Below are positions 8,586 to 17,410 of a stretch of 34,219 nucleotides of DNA, piece after piece. A model generated the notes under the pieces. That model was given only the letters and a program-made list of their open reading frames with translations, was not told the origin of the DNA and did not search any database. The stretch is from Planctomycetales bacterium (lineage in GTDB: Bacteria > Planctomycetota > Planctomycetia > Isosphaerales > Isosphaeraceae): contig DAIDHX010000135.1 of NCBI GenBank assembly GCA_027451885.1, positions 1-34,219 on the forward strand, given 5' to 3'. Position 1 is the stretch's first letter, and each line of letters opens with the position of its first letter. The position numbers and the translations under genes are program-made.

Positions 8586-9737
8586 CTACGACTCATCTCG
8601 CGAATCGTCATGCTCGACTTCCTCGGTGAAATAGTCGCGTAGTTTCTCGAAGAAGCTCCTGCGTCTGGGGCTCACCTGCTCGTGTTCGATCTCGGCGAAT
8701 TCGCGGAGCAGTTCTTCCTGGCGGGCGGTGAGATGCCGGGGTGTTTCCACGATGACCCGCACGAGCTCATCGCCCCGGCCGCGGCCGCCGATATCGGGCA
8801 TGCCCCGGCCCTTGATCCGGAGCACGTCGCCGCTTTGGGTCCCGCGCGGGATCTCGAGATCCTCCGGCCCATCGAGCGTCGGCACCTCGACCACCCCGCC
8901 AAGCGCTGCCTGTGCGAACGAGATCGGCACCTCGCAGATCAGGTCGTTTCGCCTGCGTTCGAAGAACGGATGGTCGCGCACCAGGATCTGGATCCGCAGG
9001 TTGCCCCGGGGGCCGCCCACGTCGCCGATCTCTCCCTGACCGCGAAGCTGGAGCCACATGCCGCTCTCAACCCCGGGGGGGATGTCGACCTGGAGCTTGG
9101 CGGTTGTGGACACGCGGCCGGAGCCGCGGCAGCCCGGGCACGGATCGGCGATCCGCACCCCCTCGCCGCCGCATGCGGGGCAGGTTGTGGCAACCTGGAA
9201 GAAGCCCCGCGCCTGCACGACCTGGCCGCGCCCGCCGCAATAATTGCAGGTGGTGGCCACGGTCCCCTTACGCGCGCCTGAGCCTTTGCATTCGCCACAG
9301 AATTCCTGGCGTGCGACCTCGATCGACCGTGTCGCGCCCCGCGCGGCCTCGAGAAGCTCGATCTCGAGCTTCATGAGCAGGTCGCCCCCCGGGCGCGGAC
9401 CTCGATTCCGCTGGCCAAACAGGTCGCCGAAGAGCCCCTGGCCAAAAATGTCGCCGAATGCCGAAAACACGTCTTCCGCCGAACGGAAGTCGTGGAACGA
9501 CGCCCCGTTCAGGCCGGCGTGGCCGTAGCGGTCGTAACGCTGGCGCTTCTCGGTGTCGGAGAGCACCTCGTAGGCCTCGGCCGCTTCCTTGAATCGCTTG
9601 GGCGCTTCTTCGTCGCCCGGATTGCGGTCCGGGTGAAACTTGAGCGCCATCTGCCGGTAGGCTTTTTTGAGATCCTCGGGCGAAGCATCGCGGCTGATCC
9701 CGAGAACCTCGTAATAATCTCGCTTGGTCGCTGCCAT
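8586..9737 (-). CDS. dnaJ: Chaperone DnaJ (type I, full length)
   Basis: A 383-residue type I J-protein that stimulates DnaK ATP hydrolysis and delivers substrates. Order of parts: J domain (1-70) with DYYEVLGI, the HPD motif in [10 protein letters not shown], and [10 protein letters not shown]; a short Gly/Phe linker; the zinc domain with all four CXXCXGXG repeats ([32 protein letters not shown]); then the substrate-binding C-terminal domains ending [11 protein letters not shown] at 9737 was chosen over an in-frame GTG six bases upstream (9743); neither has a perfect ribosome binding site. A TATGAT-like -10 lies on this strand at 9828-9823 with no clear -35. Hairpins separate it from groEL1, so it may have its own promoter. 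Confidence 0.95.
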   Translation of the reverse strand: MAATKRDYYEVLGISRDASPEDLKKAYRQMALKFHPDRNPGDEEAPKRFKEAAEAYEVLSDTEKRQRYDRYGHAGLNGASFHDFRSAEDVFSAFGDIFGQGLFGDLFGQRNRGPRPGGDLLMKLEIELLEAARGATRSIEVARQEFCGECKGSGARKGTVATTCNYCGGRGQVVQARGFFQVATTCPACGGEGVRIADPCPGCRGSGRVSTTAKLQVDIPPGVESGMWLQLRGQGEIGDVGGPRGNLRIQILVRDHPFFERRRNDLICEVPISFAQAALGGVVEVPTLDGPEDLEIPRGTQSGDVLRIKGRGMPDIGGRGRGDELVRVIVETPRHLTARQEELLREFAEIEHEQVSPRRRSFFEKLRDYFTEEVEHDDSRDES

Positions 9738-9871
9738 CGGCACGGCGTCTCAATCTCTTCCTGGGACCGAGCTCCCAATCCTGCCTCGCGACCCATCGAG
9801 CCGCGAGAGCACACTTACCTTCATCATACGATCGGATTGCAAATCGTAGAACCGAAGCCGGAATTCGCAAA

Positions 9872-9902
9872 GGCCCCGGACGATCGCGGTTCGCCCGGGG
9901 CC
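9872..9902 (-). terminator. GC hairpin between groEL1 and dnaJ
   Basis: A perfect 8-bp stem, GGCCCCGG (9872-9879) with CCGGGGCC (9895-9902), has a 15-nt loop. On the minus strand it is followed by TTT only, so it is a terminator or attenuator candidate rather than a textbook intrinsic terminator. Confidence 0.5.
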
Positions 9903-9923
9903 GCGGGTTGTGGGGAGCGAGCG

Positions 9924-9944
9924 GGCCCAGCGTGGAGCTGGGCC
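9924..9944 (-). terminator. Strong hairpin just after groEL1
   Basis: A perfect 8-bp stem, GGCCCAGC (9924-9931) with GCTGGGCC (9937-9944), and a 5-nt loop start 13 nt after the groEL1 stop on the minus strand. With the hairpin at 9872-9902 it forms a tandem pair that could end the groESL transcript, reduce read-through to dnaJ, or protect the mRNA 3' end. It has no T tract. Confidence 0.55.
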
Positions 9945-9957
9945 GGCCGCCCTGGGA

Positions 9958-11580
9958 TCAGCGCACAGCGCCTTCGACGCGTGTGCTCGGTTTCTCGTCA
10001 TCCTTGATGTTTGTGATCATCGCCTCGGTCGTGAGCATGAGCGCCGAGATCGAGGCCGCGTTCTGGAGCGCGGAGCGCGTGACCTTGGTCGGGTCCACGA
10101 TGCCGGCCTTGAACATGTCCGTGAACTCGCCGGTGTTGGCGTCAAAGCCGATGGCGCCGGTCTTTTCCTTGAGGTCGTCGGCGATCACGCCGCCGTCGTG
10201 GCCGGAGTTGCTGGCGATGTGGCGGATCGGCTCCTCGAGCGCCCGCAGGATGATCGCCGCGCCGATGCGTTCATCGCCGGCGAGACCATCATGGACGGCC
10301 TGCACCGCCGGAATCACGCGGACCAGGGCAGCCCCGCCGCCAGGCACGATGCCTTCCTCGGCCGCCGCCCGGGTCGCGTGCAGCGCGTCCTCGATGCGGG
10401 CCTTGGTCTGCTTCATGTCGGCCTCGGTGGGCGCGCCCACCCGAATCAGCGCCACGCCGCCCGAGAGCTTGGCCAGCCGCTCCTGGAACTTCTCCTTGTC
10501 GTACTCGCTTTCGGTCTCCTCGATCTGGCGCCGGAGCTGGTCGATCCGCCGCTGAATCTCGGCCTTCTTGCCCGCACCCTGAATGATCGTGGTGCTGTCC
10601 TTGTTCACCTTGATCTGCTTGGCCTTGCCAAGCTGGGCAAGCTGGAGATTCTCAAGCTTCAGCCCCAGGTCCTCGCTGATCACCGTGCCGCCGGTGAGCA
10701 CCGCCATGTCGCCCAGCATCGCCTTGCGCCGATCGCCAAAGCCAGGCGCCTTCACCGCGCAAATGTTGAGCACGCCCCGAAGCTTGTTCACCACAAGCGT
10801 GGCAAGCGCCTCCCCCTCCACATCCTCGGCAATGATCAGAAGCGGCTTGCCCGACTGGGCAACCTTCTCGAGCAGCGGGATCATCTCCCGCAGATTGCCG
10901 ATCTTCTTCTCATGGAGCAGGATGAGCGCGTCCTCAAAGACGGTCTCCATGCTCGTGGGGTTGGTCACGAAGTAGGGGCTCAAATAGCCCTTGTCGAACT
11001 GCATGCCCTCGACAAACTCGAGCGTGGTCGAGGCCGTCTTGCCCTCCTCGACGGTGATCACGCCGTCGCGGCCCACGCGCTCGACCGCATCGGCGAGCAT
11101 CGAGCCGATCGCCGGGTCGTTGTTGGCCGAGATCGAGCCGACCTGAGCGATCTCTTCCTTCTTGGAGACAGGCTTCGAGATGCTGGAAACCAGCTCGTTC
11201 ACCGCCGCCTCGACCGCCTTCACGATGCCGCGGCGGATCGCCGTCGGATTCGCGCCCGCGGTGATGTTCTTGAGCCCCTCGCGATAAATCGCGCGGGCCA
11301 GGATGGTCGCGGTGGTGGTGCCGTCGCCAGCGACGTCGGACGTCTTCGACGCCACCACGTTCACCAGCTTCGCACCCATGTTCTCGAACGGGTCCGAAAG
11401 CTCGATCTCCTTCGACACCGTCACGCCGTCCTTGGTCACCGTCGGACCGCCGAACGACTTGCTCAAAATCACATTGCGGCCGGTGGGCCCGAGGGTCGTG
11501 CCGACAGCCTTGGCAAGGATGTCGACCCCCTCGAGCATCTTCCGACGGGCCGCGTCGGAAAACATGATCTGTTTCGCCAC
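9958..11580 (-). CDS. groEL: Chaperonin GroEL, copy 1 (no Gly-Gly-Met tail)
   Basis: A 540-residue 60-kDa chaperonin. It has the standard equatorial, intermediate and apical domains with conserved TLGPTGRNV, the ATPase motif [23 protein letters not shown], and PGGGAAL near the C-terminal ATP-binding part. It starts with [20 protein letters not shown] behind a GAGGAG ribosome binding site. The C-terminus ends [14 protein letters not shown] and entirely lacks the Gly-Gly-Met repeat that fills the cavity floor in typical GroEL. It lies directly downstream of groES, the canonical groESL order. Compared with copy 2 it differs along its whole length, so the two are not a recent duplication. It is probably a specialised or stress-specific paralogue (inference). 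Confidence 0.96.
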   Translation of the reverse strand: MAKQIMFSDAARRKMLEGVDILAKAVGTTLGPTGRNVILSKSFGGPTVTKDGVTVSKEIELSDPFENMGAKLVNVVASKTSDVAGDGTTTATILARAIYREGLKNITAGANPTAIRRGIVKAVEAAVNELVSSISKPVSKKEEIAQVGSISANNDPAIGSMLADAVERVGRDGVITVEEGKTASTTLEFVEGMQFDKGYLSPYFVTNPTSMETVFEDALILLHEKKIGNLREMIPLLEKVAQSGKPLLIIAEDVEGEALATLVVNKLRGVLNICAVKAPGFGDRRKAMLGDMAVLTGGTVISEDLGLKLENLQLAQLGKAKQIKVNKDSTTIIQGAGKKAEIQRRIDQLRRQIEETESEYDKEKFQERLAKLSGGVALIRVGAPTEADMKQTKARIEDALHATRAAAEEGIVPGGGAALVRVIPAVQAVHDGLAGDERIGAAIILRALEEPIRHIASNSGHDGGVIADDLKEKTGAIGFDANTGEFTDMFKAGIVDPTKVTRSALQNAASISALMLTTEAMITNIKDDEKPSTRVEGAVR

Positions 11581-11617
11581 GGACGTAGGCTCCTCGAAAA
11601 AAGAATCAGGATGAAAC

Positions 11618-11649
11618 GCCGTCCCGCCGCTTGATCCGGGCAGGACGGC
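11618..11649 (-). promoter_or_regulatory. Intercistronic hairpin between groES and groEL1
   Basis: On the minus strand GCCGTCCTGCC pairs with GGCGGGACGGC: 11 bp with one G-U wobble and a 10-nt loop, wholly within the 84-nt gap between groES and groEL1. It has no T tract and lies upstream of the groEL1 ribosome binding site. It could tune the groES:groEL1 ratio by processing, attenuation or mRNA protection. Confidence 0.5.
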
Positions 11650-11664
11650 CTTTTCGAGCGGGTC

Positions 11665-11964
11665 TTACTTCACGACCTTCGCCAGGATGTCCGACTCGCG
11701 GAGGATCTTGATCTCCTCGCCGTCGACCTTGATCTCGGTGCCCGAGTACTTGCCAAAGAGCACCTCATCTCCCTCGGCAACGCCGATGGGAGCACGCTCG
11801 CCCGAATCCAGGAGCTTGCCCGGACCAACCGAAAGCACACGCCCACGCTGCGGCTTCTCCTTCGCCGTGTCGGGAAGCACAATGCCCCCCGCCGTCTTCT
11901 CCTCGGCCTCGATCTGCTGAATCACCACCCGGTCTTCCAACGGACGAATCTTGAGCTTCGCCAT
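11665..11964 (-). CDS. groES: Co-chaperonin GroES
   Basis: A 99-residue co-chaperonin that caps the GroEL ring. It shows [37 protein letters not shown] in part as the family opening and mobile loop (hydrophobic IVL tip), then GRVLSVGPG, the [20 protein letters not shown] roof strand region and the ESDILAKV end. The start at 11964 was chosen over an in-frame upstream ATG at 11991 because GAAGGGAACG lies just before it and homology begins there. It is the only groES in the window, placed between two groEL genes, so it may serve both. Confidence 0.95.
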   Translation of the reverse strand: MAKLKIRPLEDRVVIQQIEAEEKTAGGIVLPDTAKEKPQRGRVLSVGPGKLLDSGERAPIGVAEGDEVLFGKYSGTEIKVDGEEIKILRESDILAKVVK

Positions 11965-12043
11965 CGCGATCGTTCCCTTCTTCTCAATCAAGTCTCGGTG
12001 AATCTGTGTCTCGCACGACTGCCGATCCCATAAGGACCGGCGA

Positions 12044-13738
<1,695 letters not shown>

Positions 13739-13953
13739 GATGGATCTCCTTGTCGATTGCCAGTAACCCACCCCGAATCCCACGGCATGCATCCACCGAT
13801 CACGCCAAATTGCAGTCCGTGGAATTGCTTGCCCCATCCCAGATGCAACTGTGATACCGATCTTAAAAAATGTAGTAAGTGCCTTTTAGAAAAAGCTTTG
13901 TGCATTTCCGCCCGAAACCATGACGGCACCACGGCTGTCGTTTTGGCAGTTTC

Positions 13954-13965
13954 CTGACATGTCAG
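13954..13965. promoter_or_regulatory. 12-bp perfect palindrome CTGACATGTCAG
   Basis: A perfect dyad between the divergent groEL2 and ATPase genes, 52 bp upstream of the predicted ATPase -35. The size and symmetry suit a dimeric repressor or activator site. The regulator is unknown. Confidence 0.35.
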
Positions 13966-14005
13966 CCCCCACGCCGCACGCTGGGACGGCGGTGAACGGC
14001 GCCGC

Positions 14006-14034
14006 TGGACCCGATCCCGGCCGACGGTTACGAT
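14006..14034 (+). promoter_or_regulatory. Predicted sigma70-type promoter of the ATPase/RloB cassette
   Basis: TGGACC (14006-14011) and TACGAT (14029-14034) are separated by exactly 17 bp, with four of six consensus bases in each hexamer. Transcription would start near 14041, right at the palindrome 14042-14058 and about 60 nt before the ATPase start. Confidence 0.4.
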
Positions 14035-14041
14035 ACCAGTT

Positions 14042-14058
14042 GCGCAGGAATCCTGCGC
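14042..14058. promoter_or_regulatory. 17-bp palindrome GCGCAGGA-A-TCCTGCGC
   Basis: Two perfect 8-bp arms around one central base lie at the predicted transcription start of the ATPase/RloB cassette. It could be an operator for a dimeric repressor that silences the cassette. A 1-nt loop cannot fold as an RNA hairpin without opening the inner pairs, which favours a protein-binding site. Confidence 0.45.
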
Positions 14059-14100
14059 GCATCCCCCCTGCACCCGAATTCGTGCATGCGGAGACACACC

Positions 14101-15474
14101 ATGCTTGCAAGGCTCTACGGCAGCAACTTCCGCTCGCTGAAGGCCGACTTCGAACTCTCGATGGTCGCCGCCGACTTGAAGCGGGAGGACGACGCCCATC
14201 GGGGCGTGATCGAGTTCCCGATCGCGGGGTTGCCCCGCCCGCTTCGACTGCTGCGCGTGCTCGCCCTTTTCGGCGCCAATGCCTCGGGAAAGTCAAACGT
14301 GTTGCACGCGGCAGAGGCCCTGAACTGGCTGGTGACGGAGTCGAGCGCAACCGCTCGCCCCGATCGCGAGATCCCCGTATATCGGCCGTTCGCCCTGGAC
14401 CCGAATACTCGACAACGGCCAGTCAAGCTGGGATGCGATGTCACCTTCAAGGACTCGCTGCTGCGATACGAGGTCGAATTCAGCGCAACCGCCGTCGAGC
14501 GCGAATCGCTTGGCCGGCTCAGCGGCGATCACGAGGAACGGCTGATCGACCGCCATCCTGACGGCCGCATTCGTGGCCATCTCATCGAAAAGAGCAAATC
14601 CAACCGGCTTTACGTCAAGGAGATGCAACCGAACGTCTCCGTGCTTTCCAAGCTCGCCCAGCACGGGCCGCAACGTGGCAAGGACTCCGCGCGACCCTAC
14701 CACCAGGCAATTCAGGCAGCCACCCGGTTCGCTGACTTCTCCAGTCGGTCGTTCCAGGATGCGGGCAAAAGCCGGTTCGCCAACGATGCGGTATACCGGG
14801 ACTGGATCATGAAGCATCTCGTGATCGCGGCGGATTTTGGGATTCAAGATGTTGATATCAAGATGACTTCCGCTAAAACATTTCACGATCTCTTGTACAA
14901 GCAGTTCCGTGGCGACCCCTTGAACAGGAAGTTCGACCGATGCATCGCGCCTGGCCTTTCAGAGAGTGAGACGGCGGCGATCCTGTTCGAGGCTGGTGAC
15001 AGCGAGGTCGGCGGCGGAATCGATGTCGCATTCGTGCACGAGGGCCTTGAGGACCAACCCTTCGACTTCTCCGCGGAGTCCGCCGGCACACAGAAGATCC
15101 TCTCGCTCGCGGAGCACTGGTGGACCCTCGCTCACGAGCCCGTTTCTCTCTTCGCGGACGAGCTCGGCGCCAGCCTGCACCCCCGCCTGCTGGAACGGCT
15201 GGTTCACGCCGTGAATCGAGCTCCCCTTGCCGATGAGCAATCGCAGCTCATCTTCGCAACGCACGACACGGGGCTGCTCGAAGGCCACGACGGCGCACCC
15301 CCCGCGCTCAGGCGAGACCAGGTCTACTTCACAAGGAAGGATCGAAATGGCGCTTCGGAGCTCTACTCCCTCGCCGAGTTCAAGGAAGAGGCTAGACCGG
15401 TCCACAATATTCGCAAACGCTACCTCTCCGGACTCTACGGCGCGATTCCGCTCGTGGGGGAGTTCGATCGATGA
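14101..15474 (+). CDS. AAA/ABC-type ATPase of an AbiL/RloA-like defence cassette
   Basis: A 457-residue ATPase of the OLD/AAA_15 group. It opens with MLARLYGSNFRSLK, typical of this group. Walker A is GANASGKS (58-65). An ABC-like signature ESAGTQK lies at 326-332, Walker B is VSLFADELGASLHP with Asp353-Glu354, and the switch His is in FATHDTGL (His388). A large central helical insertion (about 130-310) probably forms the coiled-coil or dimer part. The start at 14101 has GGAG 7 nt upstream; an ATG 15 nt earlier is less well placed. It overlaps the RloB gene by 4 nt. In AbiL, RloAB and the related PARIS and OLD systems such an ATPase senses phage infection and controls a TOPRIM nuclease; here that role is inferred from the pair. 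Some stretches (around 14840-14900) are less GC-rich than the neighbours, hinting at transfer. Confidence 0.88.
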   Translation: MLARLYGSNFRSLKADFELSMVAADLKREDDAHRGVIEFPIAGLPRPLRLLRVLALFGANASGKSNVLHAAEALNWLVTESSATARPDREIPVYRPFALDPNTRQRPVKLGCDVTFKDSLLRYEVEFSATAVERESLGRLSGDHEERLIDRHPDGRIRGHLIEKSKSNRLYVKEMQPNVSVLSKLAQHGPQRGKDSARPYHQAIQAATRFADFSSRSFQDAGKSRFANDAVYRDWIMKHLVIAADFGIQDVDIKMTSAKTFHDLLYKQFRGDPLNRKFDRCIAPGLSESETAAILFEAGDSEVGGGIDVAFVHEGLEDQPFDFSAESAGTQKILSLAEHWWTLAHEPVSLFADELGASLHPRLLERLVHAVNRAPLADEQSQLIFATHDTGLLEGHDGAPPALRRDQVYFTRKDRNGASELYSLAEFKEEARPVHNIRKRYLSGLYGAIPLVGEFDR

Positions 15475-16172
15475 CCCAGGGTAGGAAGCCGAGAAGTCCG
15501 AAAAAGCCCCTCTCGAAAAAGGTCCAGAACCTGATTGCGGAACTTACCCGCAAGAGCGGGACACGCGATTTACCGAAGCGATTCCTGATCGTCTGCGAGG
15601 ACGGCAAGTCATCGGTGAATTACTTCAATGCGCTCAGGAAACATCTCGGGCTTTCCGCGGCCTCGGTCATGGTCGCACCCAGCGACAACGGCAGAACACA
15701 GCCGATCCAGGTCGTGGACCGTGCGATCCAGATACAAAAGCAGGCCAGCAGGGAGCCTGACCCATCCCGTCACTTTGCTCATGCCTGGTGCGTGATCGAC
15801 GGCGACTTCGGTCACGACAAAATCCAGCGAGCGCGAGGACGAGCGAACGCGAATGCAATCGAGCTAGCCATCTCGACCCCCTGCTTCGAGTACTGGGTCG
15901 TGCTCCATTTCGAGGAGTTCTCGAGAACGAACTTGAATTGCGATGGCATGGAGCAGAGGGTCAAGAAACGCCTGCCCAGCTACGAGAAAGGAAAAACCGA
16001 CTTCCGGAAGGTCGTCCCGATGTATGGAGACGCGTGCCGCAGGGCCAAACAGCAGCGGCAGCATCAAGCGAATGTTCTGCCCGAGCGGCAGGACCCATGC
16101 AGCGAGAGCAATCGCCTGATCGATGCACTCGGGGTGCCGGGCGGCAGTGCCGGTGAGCGGCGACCCCTTTGA
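15471..16172 (+). CDS. rloB: RloB-domain protein (TOPRIM-like putative nuclease, AbiLii-like)
   Basis: A 233-residue RloB-family protein. The N-terminal basic stretch (KPRSPKKPLSKK) is followed by FLIVCEDGKSSVNYFNAL, with Glu43 as the likely TOPRIM glutamate, then WCVIDGDFGH with Asp110 and Asp112 as the acidic metal-binding pair. The family hallmark STPCFEYWVVLHFEEF lies at about 135-150, and SNRLIDALG closes the domain. These residues fit a metal-dependent TOPRIM nuclease, as proposed for AbiLii. The start ATG overlaps the ATPase stop (ATGA), so the two proteins are probably made in fixed ratio and form a complex. The end, PGGSAGERRPL, is a short extension of unknown meaning. Target (DNA, tRNA or other) cannot be told from sequence. 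Confidence 0.88.
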   Translation: MTQGRKPRSPKKPLSKKVQNLIAELTRKSGTRDLPKRFLIVCEDGKSSVNYFNALRKHLGLSAASVMVAPSDNGRTQPIQVVDRAIQIQKQASREPDPSRHFAHAWCVIDGDFGHDKIQRARGRANANAIELAISTPCFEYWVVLHFEEFSRTNLNCDGMEQRVKKRLPSYEKGKTDFRKVVPMYGDACRRAKQQRQHQANVLPERQDPCSESNRLIDALGVPGGSAGERRPL

Positions 16173-16247
16173 CCCCGGTATGGGTGCGCGCCAGACTGGT
16201 GGCCAGAGCGTCGATTTGGCAACACTCACTCTCCGGGGAAGGCGCAG

Positions 16248-17231
16248 ATGTCTGGAAAGCGCAAGAGGAATCGGTTCATGCCGCGATTGGCCCTGGCCGT
16301 GGCGGCGATCGCGATTGGCGGGGCTCTCTCATCATGGGTGGGCCGCGTACAAGCAGAGGACTCGCACCCTGTGGTCGTGCTCTGGCCTGAGGGGGCGCCG
16401 GGGGCAAAGGGGACGGATCCGGACAAGGATGTTCCGTCCATGCAGGTTTACAAGGCCCCCGCGGACAGGGCCACAGGATCGTCGGTGGTTGTCTGTCCGG
16501 GAGGTGGATACGGTGGACTGGCGTCGGATCACGAAGGCAAGCAGGTTGCTGAATGGCTGAACTCGATCGGCGTTTCGGCCTTCGTGCTCAAGTATCGCCT
16601 GGGTCCACGCTACCACCATCCCGCGATGCTCAATGACGTCTCCCGCGCAGTGCGGACTGTGCGAGCCAGGGCTGGCGAATGGGGCCTCGACCCCAGGCGC
16701 GTGGCGGTGATGGGCTTTTCGGCCGGCGGGCATCTGGCCTCGACGATCGGCACTCACTTCGACGCCGGCAAGCCAGACGCCAGCGACCCCATTGAACGCC
16801 AAAGCTCACGCCCCGATCGCTTGATCCTGGTCTATCCCGTGGTCGCGCTCGCGACCCCATACGCCCACGGCGGCTCGGCCCGTAACCTGCTCGGCGAGCA
16901 CCCAACTCGCGCGCAGCTTGAATCCCTCTCGAACGAGATGCAGGTGACCAGGGACACGCCGCCGACGTTCCTCGCGCACACCAACGCGGACAAGGGGGTG
17001 CTGGCCGAGAACAGCATGCTCTTCGCACTCGCCCTGCGCAAGGCGGGCGTGCCTGTCGAGTTGCATCTCTTCGAGCGCGGGCAGCATGGGCTTGGGCTCG
17101 GCACGGGGAGCAAGCAGCACCGAATTGGACCCGAGCCCGCGTTCCAGGCCTGGCCCCGGCTTTGTGAAACGTGGCTCAAGGGCCAGGGATTCCTGGACCG
17201 AGCACAGGCGAGCAACGCGGCATCGAAGTAG
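16248..17231 (+). CDS. Secreted alpha/beta hydrolase (acetyl esterase-like)
   Basis: A 327-residue exported esterase. A basic start (MSGKRKRNRFMPR) and hydrophobic stretch end at a signal-peptidase-like VQA-ED (about 35-37). The alpha/beta hydrolase fold shows an oxyanion loop CPGGGYGGL (83-91), nucleophile elbow GFSAGG (Ser158), acid Asp248 in NADKGV and catalytic His280 in GQHGLGLG. This set matches acetylxylan/feruloyl esterase-like enzymes (BD-FAE/Axe type), so removal of acetyl groups from polysaccharides is the likeliest role; substrate is not proven. GGGGAAGG lies 6 nt before the ATG. It starts 75 bp after the RloB gene but is unlikely to belong to that cassette. Confidence 0.82.
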   Translation: MSGKRKRNRFMPRLALAVAAIAIGGALSSWVGRVQAEDSHPVVVLWPEGAPGAKGTDPDKDVPSMQVYKAPADRATGSSVVVCPGGGYGGLASDHEGKQVAEWLNSIGVSAFVLKYRLGPRYHHPAMLNDVSRAVRTVRARAGEWGLDPRRVAVMGFSAGGHLASTIGTHFDAGKPDASDPIERQSSRPDRLILVYPVVALATPYAHGGSARNLLGEHPTRAQLESLSNEMQVTRDTPPTFLAHTNADKGVLAENSMLFALALRKAGVPVELHLFERGQHGLGLGTGSKQHRIGPEPAFQAWPRLCETWLKGQGFLDRAQASNAASK

Positions 17232-17368
17232 CGGTGATCTTGCTCGCGCTTCGCCTGAGCCCGAGGCGCGGGCAAACCTGAGCTGGTGCGATTTGCGTTC
17301 CAGGTGACCGCCCGAGAGCGATCCGGGTTGCGGTGTGGAATGGCCGCACCTGGGGGCTGGCGTCGCCA

Positions 17369-17394
17369 GGGGCCGATCGCGGGATATCGGCCCC
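17369..17394. terminator. Hairpin between convergent esterase and thioredoxin/NHL genes
   Basis: A perfect 9-bp stem, GGGGCCGAT (17369-17377) with ATCGGCCCC (17386-17394), has an 8-nt loop. It lies in the 179-bp gap between two genes that end toward each other, so it may act for both. There is no clean T tract, though TTATTTCTTT follows 15 bp later on the plus strand. Confidence 0.5.
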
Positions 17395-17410
17395 GAGCGC
17401 AAGCGTGGGG

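Larger units (their letters stand above)
13739..14100. other. Divergent control region between groEL2 and the ATPase/RloB cassette
   Basis: No gene is seen. The left part (13860-13905) is AT-rich with A and T runs and probably holds the groEL2 promoter; TAAGAT on the minus strand is a possible -10 but no -35 fits. A heat-shock CIRCE repeat was looked for and not found. The right part holds the palindromes and the predicted promoter listed separately. Confidence 0.5.

Noticed and set aside
9910-11634. A 574-residue open frame on the plus strand opposite groEL1
   Set aside because: Antisense to a full-length GroEL; the translation has no recognisable motif and follows from codon bias.
13739-13837. 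Extended start of groEL2 at the ATG 13837
   Set aside because: The added 33 residues are not GroEL-like, and the GTG at 13738 has a consensus AAGGAG 7 nt upstream.
16248-17231. Esterase as a third member of the ATPase/RloB cassette
   Set aside because: It has a signal peptide and its own ribosome binding site, and follows a 75-bp gap; RloB-type systems do not include secreted esterases.
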